Shown one piece after another: positions 1-8,186 of a stretch of 64,000 nucleotides of DNA. Made by a program: the position numbers and the translations under genes. Source of the DNA: JAGLOK01 sp963677605 (GTDB lineage Bacteria > Bacillota > Clostridia > Christensenellales > UMGS416). Below the pieces are notes generated by a model, which was not told the origin of the DNA, made no database searches, and was given only the letters and a program-made list of their open reading frames with translations. Numbering within the stretch: the stretch's first letter is position 1; every line of letters begins with the position of its first letter. The DNA is taken from NCBI GenBank assembly GCA_963677605.2, contig CAXXDX010000006.1:1240001-1304000 (forward strand). The letters run 5' to 3'.

Positions 1-519
1 ATGGCTGGTTTTTTCGCATATAGCATTCAGCTCCAAATTATACCCATCTTCCAGGAGCTTTTCAGCAGTTTCTTTTATGTCATCAGCATAATCGCTTTCT
101 TCTTCCAGCAGAATAATTAAAACTTCACAGCATCTGTAAGTTGTAGACTTAAAAAACTTTTCTTCAAGCGCGTCTTTTTTTGAATATGTATTTATAGCAA
201 TTTTACTGATAATACCGTCAGTATCACACTGCACATCTATATTGTTTGCAAAGTCAGGATTATCCAAATCAGATAAAACACACTCAAAGCTTTTACCCAT
301 CTTTGTTTCATTTTCTTCATTTGCTTCAAACGAATATCCATCATAATTGTCGGTGATTATCTCTTCAAACAGTTCAATGTATTTACTTCCTTGAACATCC
401 CACCTTTCAAGCTCCTCATGTTCAGGAATGTTTGGCTTTGATACATTTCCGGAGAAAAAACAGCCTGTAAAAATCATAGATACGCTAAGCATTGAAAATA
501 TAATTATAATCTTTTTCAT
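1..519 (-). CDS. Putative lipoprotein, C-terminus beyond window
   Basis: The reading frame starts at the ATG at 519 and stays open to base 1, giving 173 residues without a stop, so the gene is cut by the window edge. The N-terminus is a lipoprotein signal: two lysines, a hydrophobic run and the lipobox IFTGC with the acylated Cys at about residue 20. The rest is acidic and soluble with no domain I recognise. It should be exported and anchored to the outer face of the membrane. It is separated from the exporter operon by a strong bidirectional terminator, so it is probably its own unit. Function unknown. Confidence 0.7.
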   Translation of the reverse strand, partial: MKKIIIIFSMLSVSMIFTGCFFSGNVSKPNIPEHEELERWDVQGSKYIELFEEIITDNYDGYSFEANEENETKMGKSFECVLSDLDNPDFANNIDVQCDTDGIISKIAINTYSKKDALEEKFFKSTTYRCCEVLIILLEEESDYADDIKETAEKLLEDGYNLELNAICEKTSH

Positions 520-583
520 AAACATAATATGGATATTATACAGTAAAATATATATGCACGGGAAATAAATTAGTGCTACAGCA

Positions 584-612
584 AAAACCCACGGACATGT
601 GCCGTGGGTTTT
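584..612. terminator. Bidirectional intrinsic terminator
   Basis: A perfect 11-bp stem (584-594 with 602-612) and a 7-nt loop, with A-rich and T-rich ends, so it can work in both directions. It lies downstream of the exporter operon and upstream of the lipoprotein gene, both on the minus strand. Confidence 0.8.
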
Positions 613-644
613 ATTCTATCATTGTCTATATTGCGTACAAAGCG

Positions 645-723
645 CAAAGTTTAAAAAAGCACGAGGCACGAGTTTTTTAAACTTTGTAAGACTCTCGATG
701 AGAAACGTTAGTTTCGAAATCGA
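645..723. repeat. Chain of short perfect inverted repeats
   Basis: Four inverted repeats follow each other: a 14-bp stem at 645-658/673-686 with a 14-nt loop, then 693-703 (4 bp), 702-715 (5 bp, GAAAC/GTTTC) and 714-723 (TCGA/TCGA). The chain starts directly behind the stop codon of the ABC gene. It resembles the hairpin strings in the rRNA spacers near 55.7-56.1 kb and shares the words GCGAGGGA and AACTCGT with them. I read it as a dispersed repeat element; the large stem could also stop transcription. Confidence 0.55.
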
Positions 724-727
724 CTTT

Positions 728-2581
728 TTACGCCACTCCCTCGCCTTCCTCAATACCAAGCAAACGGTTTTCGGCTTCATGCCTGAACTGCTCGGTATAA
801 AGGTCGCGATAATGTCCGTCGGCTGCCATAAGCTCCTTATGCGTGCCTTCCTGAATAATCTCGCCTTTGTCGATAACGAGAATTCTGTCAGCATGGCGGA
901 TGGTGGACAGCCTGTGGGCTATAATAAAGCTTGTTCTTCCCGAAAGAAGTTTTTCAATAGCCGACTGTATCTTAACTTCAGTCTCCGTGTCAATTGAGCT
1001 TGTCGCTTCATCCAGCACGAAAAGCGCAGGATCTGCAAGTATCGCACGGGCAAATGATATAAGCTGTTTCTCGCCGGTTGAAAGCAGACTTCCGCCTTCT
1101 CCCACCTGAGTGCCGTATCCGTCCTTCAAGTCTTTTATGAAGTGATGAGCGTCAACAACCTTTGCAGCTTCGATAACTTCCTCATCGGTCGCATCAAGCC
1201 TGCCGTAGCGAATGTTTTCCATAATCGTTCCGGAAAACAGATGCGGTGTCTGGAGCACATAGCCGAGGTTTGAATGAAGCCACAGCTGAGAGCGTTCCCT
1301 GTAGTCCACGCCGTCAATCAATATGCTTCCCTCAACAGGCTCATAGAACCTACAAATAAGATTTACTATGGTTGACTTTCCGCTTCCGGTTTCGCCGACG
1401 ATTGCAATAGTCTCGCCCTGTTTCACCTTAAGGTTAAAGCCGTCAAGCACCTTATCGCCTTTGTTGTATTTAAACATAACATCCTGAAATTCCACGTCGC
1501 CGTGTATCTCCGGCCAGTTTTCCTTCTTGGGGTTAAACGCATCACCGTAAACTTCTGTGACTTTGTCTGTATCCTGAATCTGCGACTCGGTGTTTAAGAG
1601 CTTTACCACGCGCTCGGCAGATGCCTGTGCGCTCTGAAGCTCGGCGAATATCCTTGCTGCGTTGTACACAGGCTCAAAGAAGAACCCTGACATCGTCCAG
1701 AAGAATATAAGCTCGCCTAACGACATTCCCGTTCCGAGAATTATCTGCTGTCCACCCTGCCAGAGTATAAGCCCCGATCCAATTCCGCCAAGAGTCATAA
1801 CAACCGGCATATAAAGCGACGAAAACACTGCGGCACGAACAGAAAACCTTTTCATCTTGCTTGTGATTCCCGAAAATTCGGTGTAGTTCTGCTTCTCGCG
1901 AACCAGAGTTTTAGTGGTCCTCGCGCCCATGATGCCTTCGTTAATTGCTCCTGTAATACGCGAGTTCGTTTTGCGCACATCCCTCTGGTGCTTTAGTATC
2001 TTCTTTTGGAAATAGAATGATATCACAGCGATAAAGGGCAGAAGCGCGACAACTATAAGCGCAAGCTTTAAGTTTAGTATCAGTATCCAGACAAGGGTTG
2101 CAACCATAAAGCACGCTCCCCATGCAAGGTCTACCAGCGACCATGCTATGGTATCGCCAAGTTTTTGCGCATCCGATGTAAGGCGCGCCATGATATAACC
2201 TACCGGAGTCACATCATAGTATGAATACGACAGTGTCTGGAGTTTGTTGAAGCCGTCCTTTCTTATGTCGTGCGTTACATGCGTTTCTATCCTGCCTGCA
2301 AAGTACACGAATATAAGAACCATTGAACCGGTAGCCAAAATTGCTACTGAATACATAAGTATGAACTTCCACAAGCCTTCAGTCTGTGCCGGAACAATAT
2401 AGCTGTCTATCGCAAAGCTCATAAGATACGGCATAACCACTTCCATAGTTCCGAGGATTGCCATCGCGCTCAGCATGATTACAACTGTCTTTTTATATTG
2501 CATCGCATATTTAAGCAGAGTTTTCCATGTGCCCCACTCTACCTTATGATGCTGAAATTCTTCTTCATGAAGTGCACTCAT
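728..2581 (-). CDS. ABC exporter half-transporter, subunit 2 of a heterodimer
   Basis: A 617-residue fusion of an N-terminal six-helix membrane domain (about residues 30-320) and a C-terminal ATPase. The ATPase shows Walker A GETGSGKST, Walker B LFVLDEATSS with the catalytic Glu, and the H-loop AHRLST. Its signature is LSTGE instead of LSGGQ. I start it at 2581 rather than the longer ATG at 2629 because AGGAGGGG sits about 10 bases upstream and the stop of the preceding gene overlaps it as TAATG, so translation is coupled. It should pair with the product of the preceding gene as a heterodimeric exporter of the TM287/288 or BmrCD type. Substrate unknown; drugs, peptides or lipids are all possible. 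The C-terminal tail runs into a hairpin repeat. Confidence 0.9.
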   Translation of the reverse strand: MSALHEEEFQHHKVEWGTWKTLLKYAMQYKKTVVIMLSAMAILGTMEVVMPYLMSFAIDSYIVPAQTEGLWKFILMYSVAILATGSMVLIFVYFAGRIETHVTHDIRKDGFNKLQTLSYSYYDVTPVGYIMARLTSDAQKLGDTIAWSLVDLAWGACFMVATLVWILILNLKLALIVVALLPFIAVISFYFQKKILKHQRDVRKTNSRITGAINEGIMGARTTKTLVREKQNYTEFSGITSKMKRFSVRAAVFSSLYMPVVMTLGGIGSGLILWQGGQQIILGTGMSLGELIFFWTMSGFFFEPVYNAARIFAELQSAQASAERVVKLLNTESQIQDTDKVTEVYGDAFNPKKENWPEIHGDVEFQDVMFKYNKGDKVLDGFNLKVKQGETIAIVGETGSGKSTIVNLICRFYEPVEGSILIDGVDYRERSQLWLHSNLGYVLQTPHLFSGTIMENIRYGRLDATDEEVIEAAKVVDAHHFIKDLKDGYGTQVGEGGSLLSTGEKQLISFARAILADPALFVLDEATSSIDTETEVKIQSAIEKLLSGRTSFIIAHRLSTIRHADRILVIDKGEIIQEGTHKELMAADGHYRDLYTEQFRHEAENRLLGIEEGEGVA

Positions 2582-4398
2582 TATATTATCCCCTCCTCCT
2601 GAGTTTCCATTGCGGTCTGTATGTTCCATATTCTCTTGTACAAACCGTCTTGATCTATCAAATCATCGTGCTTTCCCTGCTGGGCAATGTGCCCTTCGTC
2701 CAACACCAAGATTCTGTCTGCTTCCATAAGCGTCGATATCCTGTGGGATATGATAAACGTCGTGACGCCTTCTCTGCGCTCTTTAAGAGCCTTGCGGATC
2801 TTCGCATCCGTGTGCGTATCCACAGCTGAAAGCGAGTCGTCAAAAATCAATACGTCACAGTCGCGCAAAATAGTTCTTGCAATTGCCACACGCTGTTTCT
2901 GTCCGCCGGAAAGAGTTACTCCCCTTTCGCCGACAATAGTTTCATATCCTTTTTCAAACTCATTTATAACATCGTGCACAGAGGCAATCGTTGCCGACTG
3001 GAATATCTTTTCCTCATTTTCTTCAGGCAGTGTAATTCCGATGTTCTGCTTAATCGTCTTTGAGTACAAAAACGGTTCCTGAAGCACAATGCCTATTCTT
3101 CTGCGAAGGTGCGATTTGTCGATATGCGTTATGTCGTGTCCGCCTATCGTAATCTTTCCCTTTTGATAATCATACAGCCTCTGCAGAAGCTGCACAAGCG
3201 TGGACTTTCCGCTTCCCGTCGCGCCAAGTATCGCAACGGTTTCGCCAGCTTTTACTTCAAACGACAAGTCTTTAAGAACAGAGTGCTCTTCGTCGTCGTA
3301 GGCAAAATCCACATGTTCGAACTTTATGTCACCGTCAAGCGAAGGAGAAATGGCATTTGCACATGACTCTTCCTCTTTTTCGGATAATATCTCTTTTATA
3401 CGCCCTATGGAGATAAGCATCTTGCCCATGTCCGCAAGCACGCGGCCAAAGTGCCTTACAGGCCACAGCATCATCTGAACATAAGAGCTGAACACTAAAA
3501 ACTGGCCGAGCGTAATAGTTCCTCTTGCGGCAAATATTATGCCAGCTGACAGAGCGAGCAGCGTCTGTCCCATAACAAGCCAGTCGGTAAATCCGTAAAA
3601 GGACGCGAAATATTTCATAAGGTGCATTCCCTTGTCCCTTAAATCCATATTCGCCTTTGCGTATTTTTCCTGCTCGTGGTGCTGCCTTCCGAATGCGCGC
3701 ACCACTCTTATTCCTGTCAGATTTTCCTGAAGTATGGTCGATGCGTGTCCGTCGGCCTCTTCAACTTTTGTAAACAGCTGCTGGACTTTTTTAAAGAACC
3801 AGAACGACACTCCCATAATAGCCGGAAACATACACAGCGACAAAAGCGTAAGCGTCACATTCATATTAAGCAAAACCACAAGCGCGATAACAAGCATTGT
3901 TACCATACGCACAGTTTCCACAAACTGAGTGGACACAAACCTTCTTATAGTTTCAACATCAGTTGTGCATCTTTGAATGATGTCTCCAGTTTCAGCCTTC
4001 ACATGATATTCATAAGGGAGCTTTTGCAAATGATCATACAGCTTGTTGCGCATTTTCATCGCAATGCTTTCTCCCGCAATAGCTATCCATCTTCCTCTGG
4101 TAAAAAGGAAAACCGATCTAAGCGCCATTGCGCCTACAATAATGACAGCACATATCCATAAATTCTGCCTGAGAGCATCTACTCCTCCCATATTTTCAAT
4201 CATGCCGATAAGCTTCGGCGGAAGATCCAAAGGCTCGCCGCCAAGCACTGAGTCCAATGTGACTGAAACCACAATCGGGGATATAAATCTAAAAGCAACC
4301 GCTAAAATAACACTGATAAATGCGGCTGAGATTACGCCCCAATTGCCGCGCACAAACGACAGCAATAATTTCATTCTACCTTTTTTCACTTTCTTCAT
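2581..4398 (-). CDS. ABC exporter half-transporter, subunit 1 of a heterodimer
   Basis: A 605-residue half-transporter with six membrane helices followed by an ATPase. Walker A is GATGSGKST, the signature is a full LSGGQ and the H-loop is SHRIST. Walker B reads VLIFDDSLSA, so an Asp replaces the catalytic Glu. Together with the LSTGE signature in the partner this puts both changes in the same composite ATP site: one degenerate site and one consensus site, as in TM287/288. It is first in a two-gene operon and overlaps the next gene by one base. Transcription must pass a leader peptide and two terminators (4435-4603), which suggests induction by slowed translation, as known for Bacillus bmrB-bmrCD. 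That makes a drug exporter the best guess. Confidence 0.9.
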   Translation of the reverse strand: MKKVKKGRMKLLLSFVRGNWGVISAAFISVILAVAFRFISPIVVSVTLDSVLGGEPLDLPPKLIGMIENMGGVDALRQNLWICAVIIVGAMALRSVFLFTRGRWIAIAGESIAMKMRNKLYDHLQKLPYEYHVKAETGDIIQRCTTDVETIRRFVSTQFVETVRMVTMLVIALVVLLNMNVTLTLLSLCMFPAIMGVSFWFFKKVQQLFTKVEEADGHASTILQENLTGIRVVRAFGRQHHEQEKYAKANMDLRDKGMHLMKYFASFYGFTDWLVMGQTLLALSAGIIFAARGTITLGQFLVFSSYVQMMLWPVRHFGRVLADMGKMLISIGRIKEILSEKEEESCANAISPSLDGDIKFEHVDFAYDDEEHSVLKDLSFEVKAGETVAILGATGSGKSTLVQLLQRLYDYQKGKITIGGHDITHIDKSHLRRRIGIVLQEPFLYSKTIKQNIGITLPEENEEKIFQSATIASVHDVINEFEKGYETIVGERGVTLSGGQKQRVAIARTILRDCDVLIFDDSLSAVDTHTDAKIRKALKERREGVTTFIISHRISTLMEADRILVLDEGHIAQQGKHDDLIDQDGLYKRIWNIQTAMETQEEGII

Positions 4399-4434
4399 TT
4401 CCTTTCTTACCTTCTTTATATCTCTTTTTTATGC

Positions 4435-4465
4435 AAAATAAAAACACAGGCAATGCATACCTGTG
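4435..4465 (-). terminator. Second leader terminator (T2) of the ABC exporter
   Basis: In the transcript a 6-bp stem CACAGG/CCTGTG (4460-4465 with 4445-4450) is followed by a run of U broken by one A (4444-4435). It ends about 37 bases before the ABC start codon. Its 5' arm can also pair with the 3' arm of the first terminator. Confidence 0.7.
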
Positions 4466-4480
4466 ATTTCCGAAATGGCA

Positions 4481-4511
4481 ATAAAAAACCACAGGCATGT
4501 CCGGCCTGTGG
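4481..4511 (-). terminator. First leader terminator (T1) of the ABC exporter
   Basis: A perfect 8-bp GC-rich stem (4504-4511 with 4489-4496), a 7-nt loop and six U plus AU at 4488-4481. It lies in the leader of the ABC exporter on the same strand. Its 5' arm and loop contain GGCCGG (4501-4506), which can pair with CCGGCC inside the leader peptide frame (4557-4562). Confidence 0.8.
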
Positions 4512-4562
4512 TATATTTCAAGTAGATTAAGGCAAACCTTAAACTATACACCAGACGGCCGG
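4501..4562 (-). promoter_or_regulatory. Possible antiterminator of the exporter leader
   Basis: CCGGCC at 4557-4562, inside the leader peptide codons for Arg-Pro, is fully complementary to GGCCGG at 4501-4506 in the first terminator. The pair can be extended by UGGU with ACCA across a small internal loop. Forming it would break the terminator. A small hairpin (4527-4542) sits in the loop between. The function is inferred from the pairing. Confidence 0.55.
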
Positions 4563-4603
4563 CAATATGTTGCATTGACTGTTTGAAATCTCTTTTTTAT
4601 CAT
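4544..4603 (-). CDS. Leader peptide of the ABC exporter operon, 19 aa
   Basis: A short frame, MIKKRFQTVNATYCRPSGV and a TAG stop, starts at 4603. A purine-rich GAAAGGGGG lies about 8-10 bases upstream as a ribosome binding site. Its last third covers the strand that can act as antiterminator (4557-4562). A ribosome that translates to the stop would hide that strand and let the terminator form; a ribosome held on the first codons would leave it free and let transcription reach the exporter. This is the logic of ribosome-mediated attenuation, as known for bmrB in Bacillus subtilis. The peptide itself need not act. No sequence homology to BmrB is claimed. Confidence 0.6.
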   Translation of the reverse strand: MIKKRFQTVNATYCRPSGV

Positions 4604-4729
4604 TAATTCCGGCCCCCTTTCGTTTAGTATTTACCATTGCGAAAACTATCTTATCAAACATTTATTGTAAATGCAAGATAAATTTCATTTTTTTCAATTT
4701 TTTTTGTTCGTTTATCAAATTATCCTTTT

Positions 4730-5638
4730 TTATATGACATCCCAGACTACGCAGTTCCTGTTTTTTGCCTTTGCTTTGTACATGTTATCGTCCGCATGTT
4801 TAAGGATTTTCGCTATATCACAGCCTTTTTCAAGCTTTGATGTGACGCCTCCGACCGAAACTGTCAGTTTATCATCGATTTTCGAGTATTTATGCTCGAT
4901 TTCGCTGTCATATATCGCTTTTCGTATCTCATCGGACACATAAAGCGGGTTAACATCCTCGCTGTCTGGAAACATGAAGCAAAACTCTTCGCCGCCTATT
5001 CTTGCAATATAGCCTTCATATTTTTCAACAATCCTGCTGGCGCACGATGCTGCCTGCCTCAGTGCTTCATCGCCTTTTGCATGTCCGTAGTTGTCGTTAA
5101 ACTGCTTAAAATAGTCTATATCAAAGTATCCTATGCTAAAAAACGTCTGGTTTTCTATTGCATATGAGCATTCGCATTTAAGTCGGTTTTCAAAGTTTCT
5201 TCTGTTTGGAATCTGGGTTAGAGCGTCATAGTGCGCAATCTCTTCGACTAACTTTCTCTGCCTGCATAAAAGTATCTGATTGTCCACTCTCGCACGAACT
5301 ATCTCTTCCACAAAAGGCTTTTTAATATAATCTATAGCTCCGAGCTTTAAGCCCCTCAGCTCATCTTCTTTAAACGAAAGCCCTGTTATAAAAATTATCG
5401 GGATATTTCTCAGCTCATCTGTGTTTTTAAACTTTTTTATTACTTCAAATCCGTCAATATCGGGAAGTATAACATCCAAAAGCACAAGATCCGGGCTCTC
5501 CTTAAGCGCCAGTTCAACAGCGCCTTCACCGGTTGCAGATGTAAAAATGATATATTTATCCTCGAGAATTTTTGTCAGCATCTTTAGGTTAAGCTTTGAA
5601 TCATCAACCACCAAAATCTTTTCTTTACACTTTCGCAT
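4730..5638 (-). CDS. Response regulator with GGDEF diguanylate cyclase domain
   Basis: 302 residues in two parts. Residues 5-125 are a receiver domain with the acidic pair D12-D13, phosphate-accepting D55 in LVLLDVILPD, a Thr in FITG and Lys in IKKP. Residues 135-300 are a GGDEF domain with the active motif GGEEF at 215-219, so it should make cyclic di-GMP from two GTP when the receiver is phosphorylated (PleD/WspR type). The RxxD inhibitory site normally five residues ahead of GGEEF is absent (KYEG there). No histidine kinase or c-di-GMP receptor is adjacent, so its input is unknown. An AAGGAG lies rather far (about 14 bases) upstream of the start. Confidence 0.9.
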   Translation of the reverse strand: MRKCKEKILVVDDSKLNLKMLTKILEDKYIIFTSATGEGAVELALKESPDLVLLDVILPDIDGFEVIKKFKNTDELRNIPIIFITGLSFKEDELRGLKLGAIDYIKKPFVEEIVRARVDNQILLCRQRKLVEEIAHYDALTQIPNRRNFENRLKCECSYAIENQTFFSIGYFDIDYFKQFNDNYGHAKGDEALRQAASCASRIVEKYEGYIARIGGEEFCFMFPDSEDVNPLYVSDEIRKAIYDSEIEHKYSKIDDKLTVSVGGVTSKLEKGCDIAKILKHADDNMYKAKAKNRNCVVWDVI

Positions 5639-5674
5639 ACAGGCTTTCTTATACTCCTTCCCGTAATTTCAACA

Positions 5675-5700
5675 GTCAGGCTTTAAGAATAAAGCCTGAC
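5675..5700. terminator. Strong hairpin behind prs, probable terminator
   Basis: A perfect 11-bp stem (5675-5685 with 5690-5700) and a 4-nt loop lies between prs and the cyclase gene, both on the minus strand. There is no good U run behind it on that strand, so it may only weakly stop transcription or may protect the mRNA end. Confidence 0.5.
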
Positions 5701-5757
5701 ATTATCATCTTATTTTATTAAAAAACCAAAACTATGACAAGTAAATTATTTACCGGC

Positions 5758-6762
5758 CTATATTATCCTTATTCTCTCCTGAACACCGATAGGTTTAACT
5801 TCAGTCGGAGCTTTTGTAAACAGAGAGCTTACAGGAAGGTCTTCATAAACACGCTCAATAGCTTCAGCGAACATCGGAGCCACCGATAAAACGCGGATTT
5901 TGCCTATTCTTTTTTCCGGAGGCAGCGGAACGGTGTTAGTTACAACAAGCTCTTTAAGAGGCGAGTTTTGTATTCGCTCTATAGCAGGTCCGGAAAGCAC
6001 CGCATGTGTGCAGCAGGCTGTAACTTCCGTTGCCCCGCGCTCGATTAGAGCACGCGCTCCGTTTGTAAGTGTTCCTGCAGTATCTATCATGTCATCGACA
6101 AGAATGCATCTTTTCCCGCGAACATCACCGATTACGTTCATAACTTCCGAATGATTGGCTTTCTGCCTACGCTTATCGATAATTGCAAGAGGAGCATTGA
6201 CCGATGCCGCAAATGCACGAACACGCGCAACAGAACCTAAGTCAGGCGACACGATAACAAGATTTTCATCCACAAACCTTCTTTGTTCATAGTGCGCGGT
6301 CATTATAGGCCCGCCTAGAAGGTGGTCAAGAGGGATGTCGAAAAATCCCTGTATCTGTGGAGCATGCAGGTCCATTGTAAGAACGCGGTCAGCTCCGGCT
6401 GCAGTAATAAGGTTTGACACAAGCTTTGCAGTAACAGGATCGCGCGCCTTGTTTTTCCTGTCCTGACGCGCATAGCCGTAGTAAGGAATTACAGCCGTAA
6501 TCCTTGAAGCCGAAGCCCTGCGCATTGCGTCAATCATAATTAAAAGCTGCATAAGATGGTCGTTTACCGGTGCGCATGTTGACTGTACTATAAACACGTC
6601 GCATCCTCTTACCGTCTCATGTATTGAAACTGCCGTCTCACCGTCCGAAAAACTCGAAACGGTACATTCGCCCACAGGCAGTTTCAGTATAGCCGCTATT
6701 TCATATGCCAGATCGTCATTTGCTGATGCCGCAAAAATCTTTATCTGTCCGTTCATACCCAT
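5758..6762 (-). CDS. prs: Ribose-phosphate pyrophosphokinase (PRPP synthetase)
   Basis: 334 residues, slightly longer than the usual 310-320. It makes PRPP from ribose 5-phosphate and ATP for purines, pyrimidines, histidine, tryptophan and NAD. Clear family motifs are VIPYYGYARQDRK, the metal-binding DLHAPQIQGFFDIPLDHL and the PRPP loop CILVDDMIDTAGTL. It starts 4 bases behind the glmU stop and is surely co-transcribed with it, the standard glmU-prs arrangement of Firmicutes. A second ATG lies two codons inside the frame, so the exact start is open. Confidence 0.97.
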   Translation of the reverse strand: MGMNGQIKIFAASANDDLAYEIAAILKLPVGECTVSSFSDGETAVSIHETVRGCDVFIVQSTCAPVNDHLMQLLIMIDAMRRASASRITAVIPYYGYARQDRKNKARDPVTAKLVSNLITAAGADRVLTMDLHAPQIQGFFDIPLDHLLGGPIMTAHYEQRRFVDENLVIVSPDLGSVARVRAFAASVNAPLAIIDKRRQKANHSEVMNVIGDVRGKRCILVDDMIDTAGTLTNGARALIERGATEVTACCTHAVLSGPAIERIQNSPLKELVVTNTVPLPPEKRIGKIRVLSVAPMFAEAIERVYEDLPVSSLFTKAPTEVKPIGVQERIRII

Positions 6763-6766
6763 TGTT

Positions 6767-8134
6767 TTATAATTCCCCCCGCTCTCTGCGTTTTTTTGCC
6801 CAATCTTCTTTTATAGTCTGCTTGCTTCGTGCGATTGCAAGCGAATCGCCCGGAACATCTTCTGTGATAGTAGAACCTGCAGCTATATAGCTTCCCTTGC
6901 CGACAGTTACAGGCGGCACAAGGTTTGTATTACACCCGATAAATGCATCATCTTCTACAACAGTCCTGCTCTTTTTCTTACCATCATAGTTTGAAAAGAT
7001 AACACCGCAGCTGATATTGATATTTTCACCAAGGTCAGCATCACCAATGTACGCTAAGTGTGATGCTTTTGTTCCATTTCCGATATTAGCGTTTTTAACT
7101 TCCACAAAGTCACCGATTTTGCAGTTATCACCGATTACGCTCTTTGGTCTTAAGTATGCATTCGGTCCAACTGACGTATTATTTCCGACTTTGGCATCAA
7201 CCATTGTTGATGAACGAACTATACAAGCATTACCAACCTTTGAATTTGTTAAATGATTATTAGGATAAAGTATAGTGTCTTCGCCTATCATGCACTCGCC
7301 TTCAAGCACGTTCCCCGGATAAATCGTAACGTTTTTGCCTATCTTGGACTGCGCTGAAATATATGTGTTTTCCGGATCAATCATAGTAACGCCGGACTTC
7401 ATTATCTCGTTGTTTATCCTCTCGCGCATGACTTTTCCCGCCTGCGCCAGCTGCGCTCTGTCATTGACTCCCAGCGATTCCACGAACGGACACTGCGCCG
7501 CGCCGACTTTAAGCCCTGCTTCAACCATTATCTTTATAGTATCGGTGAGGTAATATTCACCCTGCGAGTTGTTGTTTTGAAGGTTTTTCAGCGACTCTTT
7601 TAGAGTCTTTACTTCAAAGCACATAACGCCTGTGTTAATTTCATTTATTTTAAGCTGCTCGTCTGTCGCATCCCTCTGCTCCACGATGGAAGTGACGTTT
7701 CCGTCTGCGTCGCGCACAATGCGTCCGTATCCGAAAGGATTGTCTGTAACCGCTGTAAGCACCGAGCCGCCCCAGCCGTTTTTCTCAGTCTGCTCCACGA
7801 GGTTTTTAACGCTTTCTCCGCGAAGAAGCGACATATCCCCCAAAACTACAACTATGTAGCCTTCTTTAGGGAAATATTCTTCAGCCGACATAACTGCATG
7901 ACCTGTGCCCAGCTGTTCATACTGTATGGCATAATCCACGCTGTCGCCCAGCACGCTTTTCATCATATCATTGTCTTTGTTTGTAATGACGATGGGTTTT
8001 TCGTCCACAGCCATAGCAGCCAGTGTCACCCATTCGACCATAGTCCTTCCCGCCACATCAAAAAGGTGCTTGGGGATATCGCTTTTCATCCTTGTGCCTT
8101 TGCCTGCCGCCAGGATTAATGCTTTTGCCTTCAT
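6767..8134 (-). CDS. glmU: Bifunctional GlmU: glucosamine-1-phosphate acetyltransferase / UDP-GlcNAc pyrophosphorylase
   Basis: 455 residues, the normal size. The N-terminal half is a nucleotidyltransferase with LAAGKGTRMKSDIPKHL at residues 8-24. The C-terminal half, from about residue 250, is a left-handed beta helix of hexapeptide repeats that carries the acetyltransferase. Together they turn glucosamine-1-phosphate into UDP-GlcNAc for peptidoglycan and teichoic acids in the cytoplasm. AAGGAGG stands 5 bases before the ATG. A hairpin directly behind the purR stop lies 30 bases upstream and may reduce read-through from purR. Confidence 0.97.
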   Translation of the reverse strand: MKAKALILAAGKGTRMKSDIPKHLFDVAGRTMVEWVTLAAMAVDEKPIVITNKDNDMMKSVLGDSVDYAIQYEQLGTGHAVMSAEEYFPKEGYIVVVLGDMSLLRGESVKNLVEQTEKNGWGGSVLTAVTDNPFGYGRIVRDADGNVTSIVEQRDATDEQLKINEINTGVMCFEVKTLKESLKNLQNNNSQGEYYLTDTIKIMVEAGLKVGAAQCPFVESLGVNDRAQLAQAGKVMRERINNEIMKSGVTMIDPENTYISAQSKIGKNVTIYPGNVLEGECMIGEDTILYPNNHLTNSKVGNACIVRSSTMVDAKVGNNTSVGPNAYLRPKSVIGDNCKIGDFVEVKNANIGNGTKASHLAYIGDADLGENINISCGVIFSNYDGKKKSRTVVEDDAFIGCNTNLVPPVTVGKGSYIAAGSTITEDVPGDSLAIARSKQTIKEDWAKKRRERGEL

Positions 8135-8164
8135 ATATCCTCCTTTGGATATTTATATTAAAAT

Positions 8165-8186
8165 AGCAAGGAATCTACTCCTTGCT
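8165..8186 (-). terminator. Hairpin between purR and glmU
   Basis: A perfect 8-bp stem AGCAAGGA/TCCTTGCT (8179-8186 with 8165-8172) starts within the purR stop codon and is followed by AUUUUAAUAU. It looks like a partial terminator that sets different levels for purR and glmU. Confidence 0.55.
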
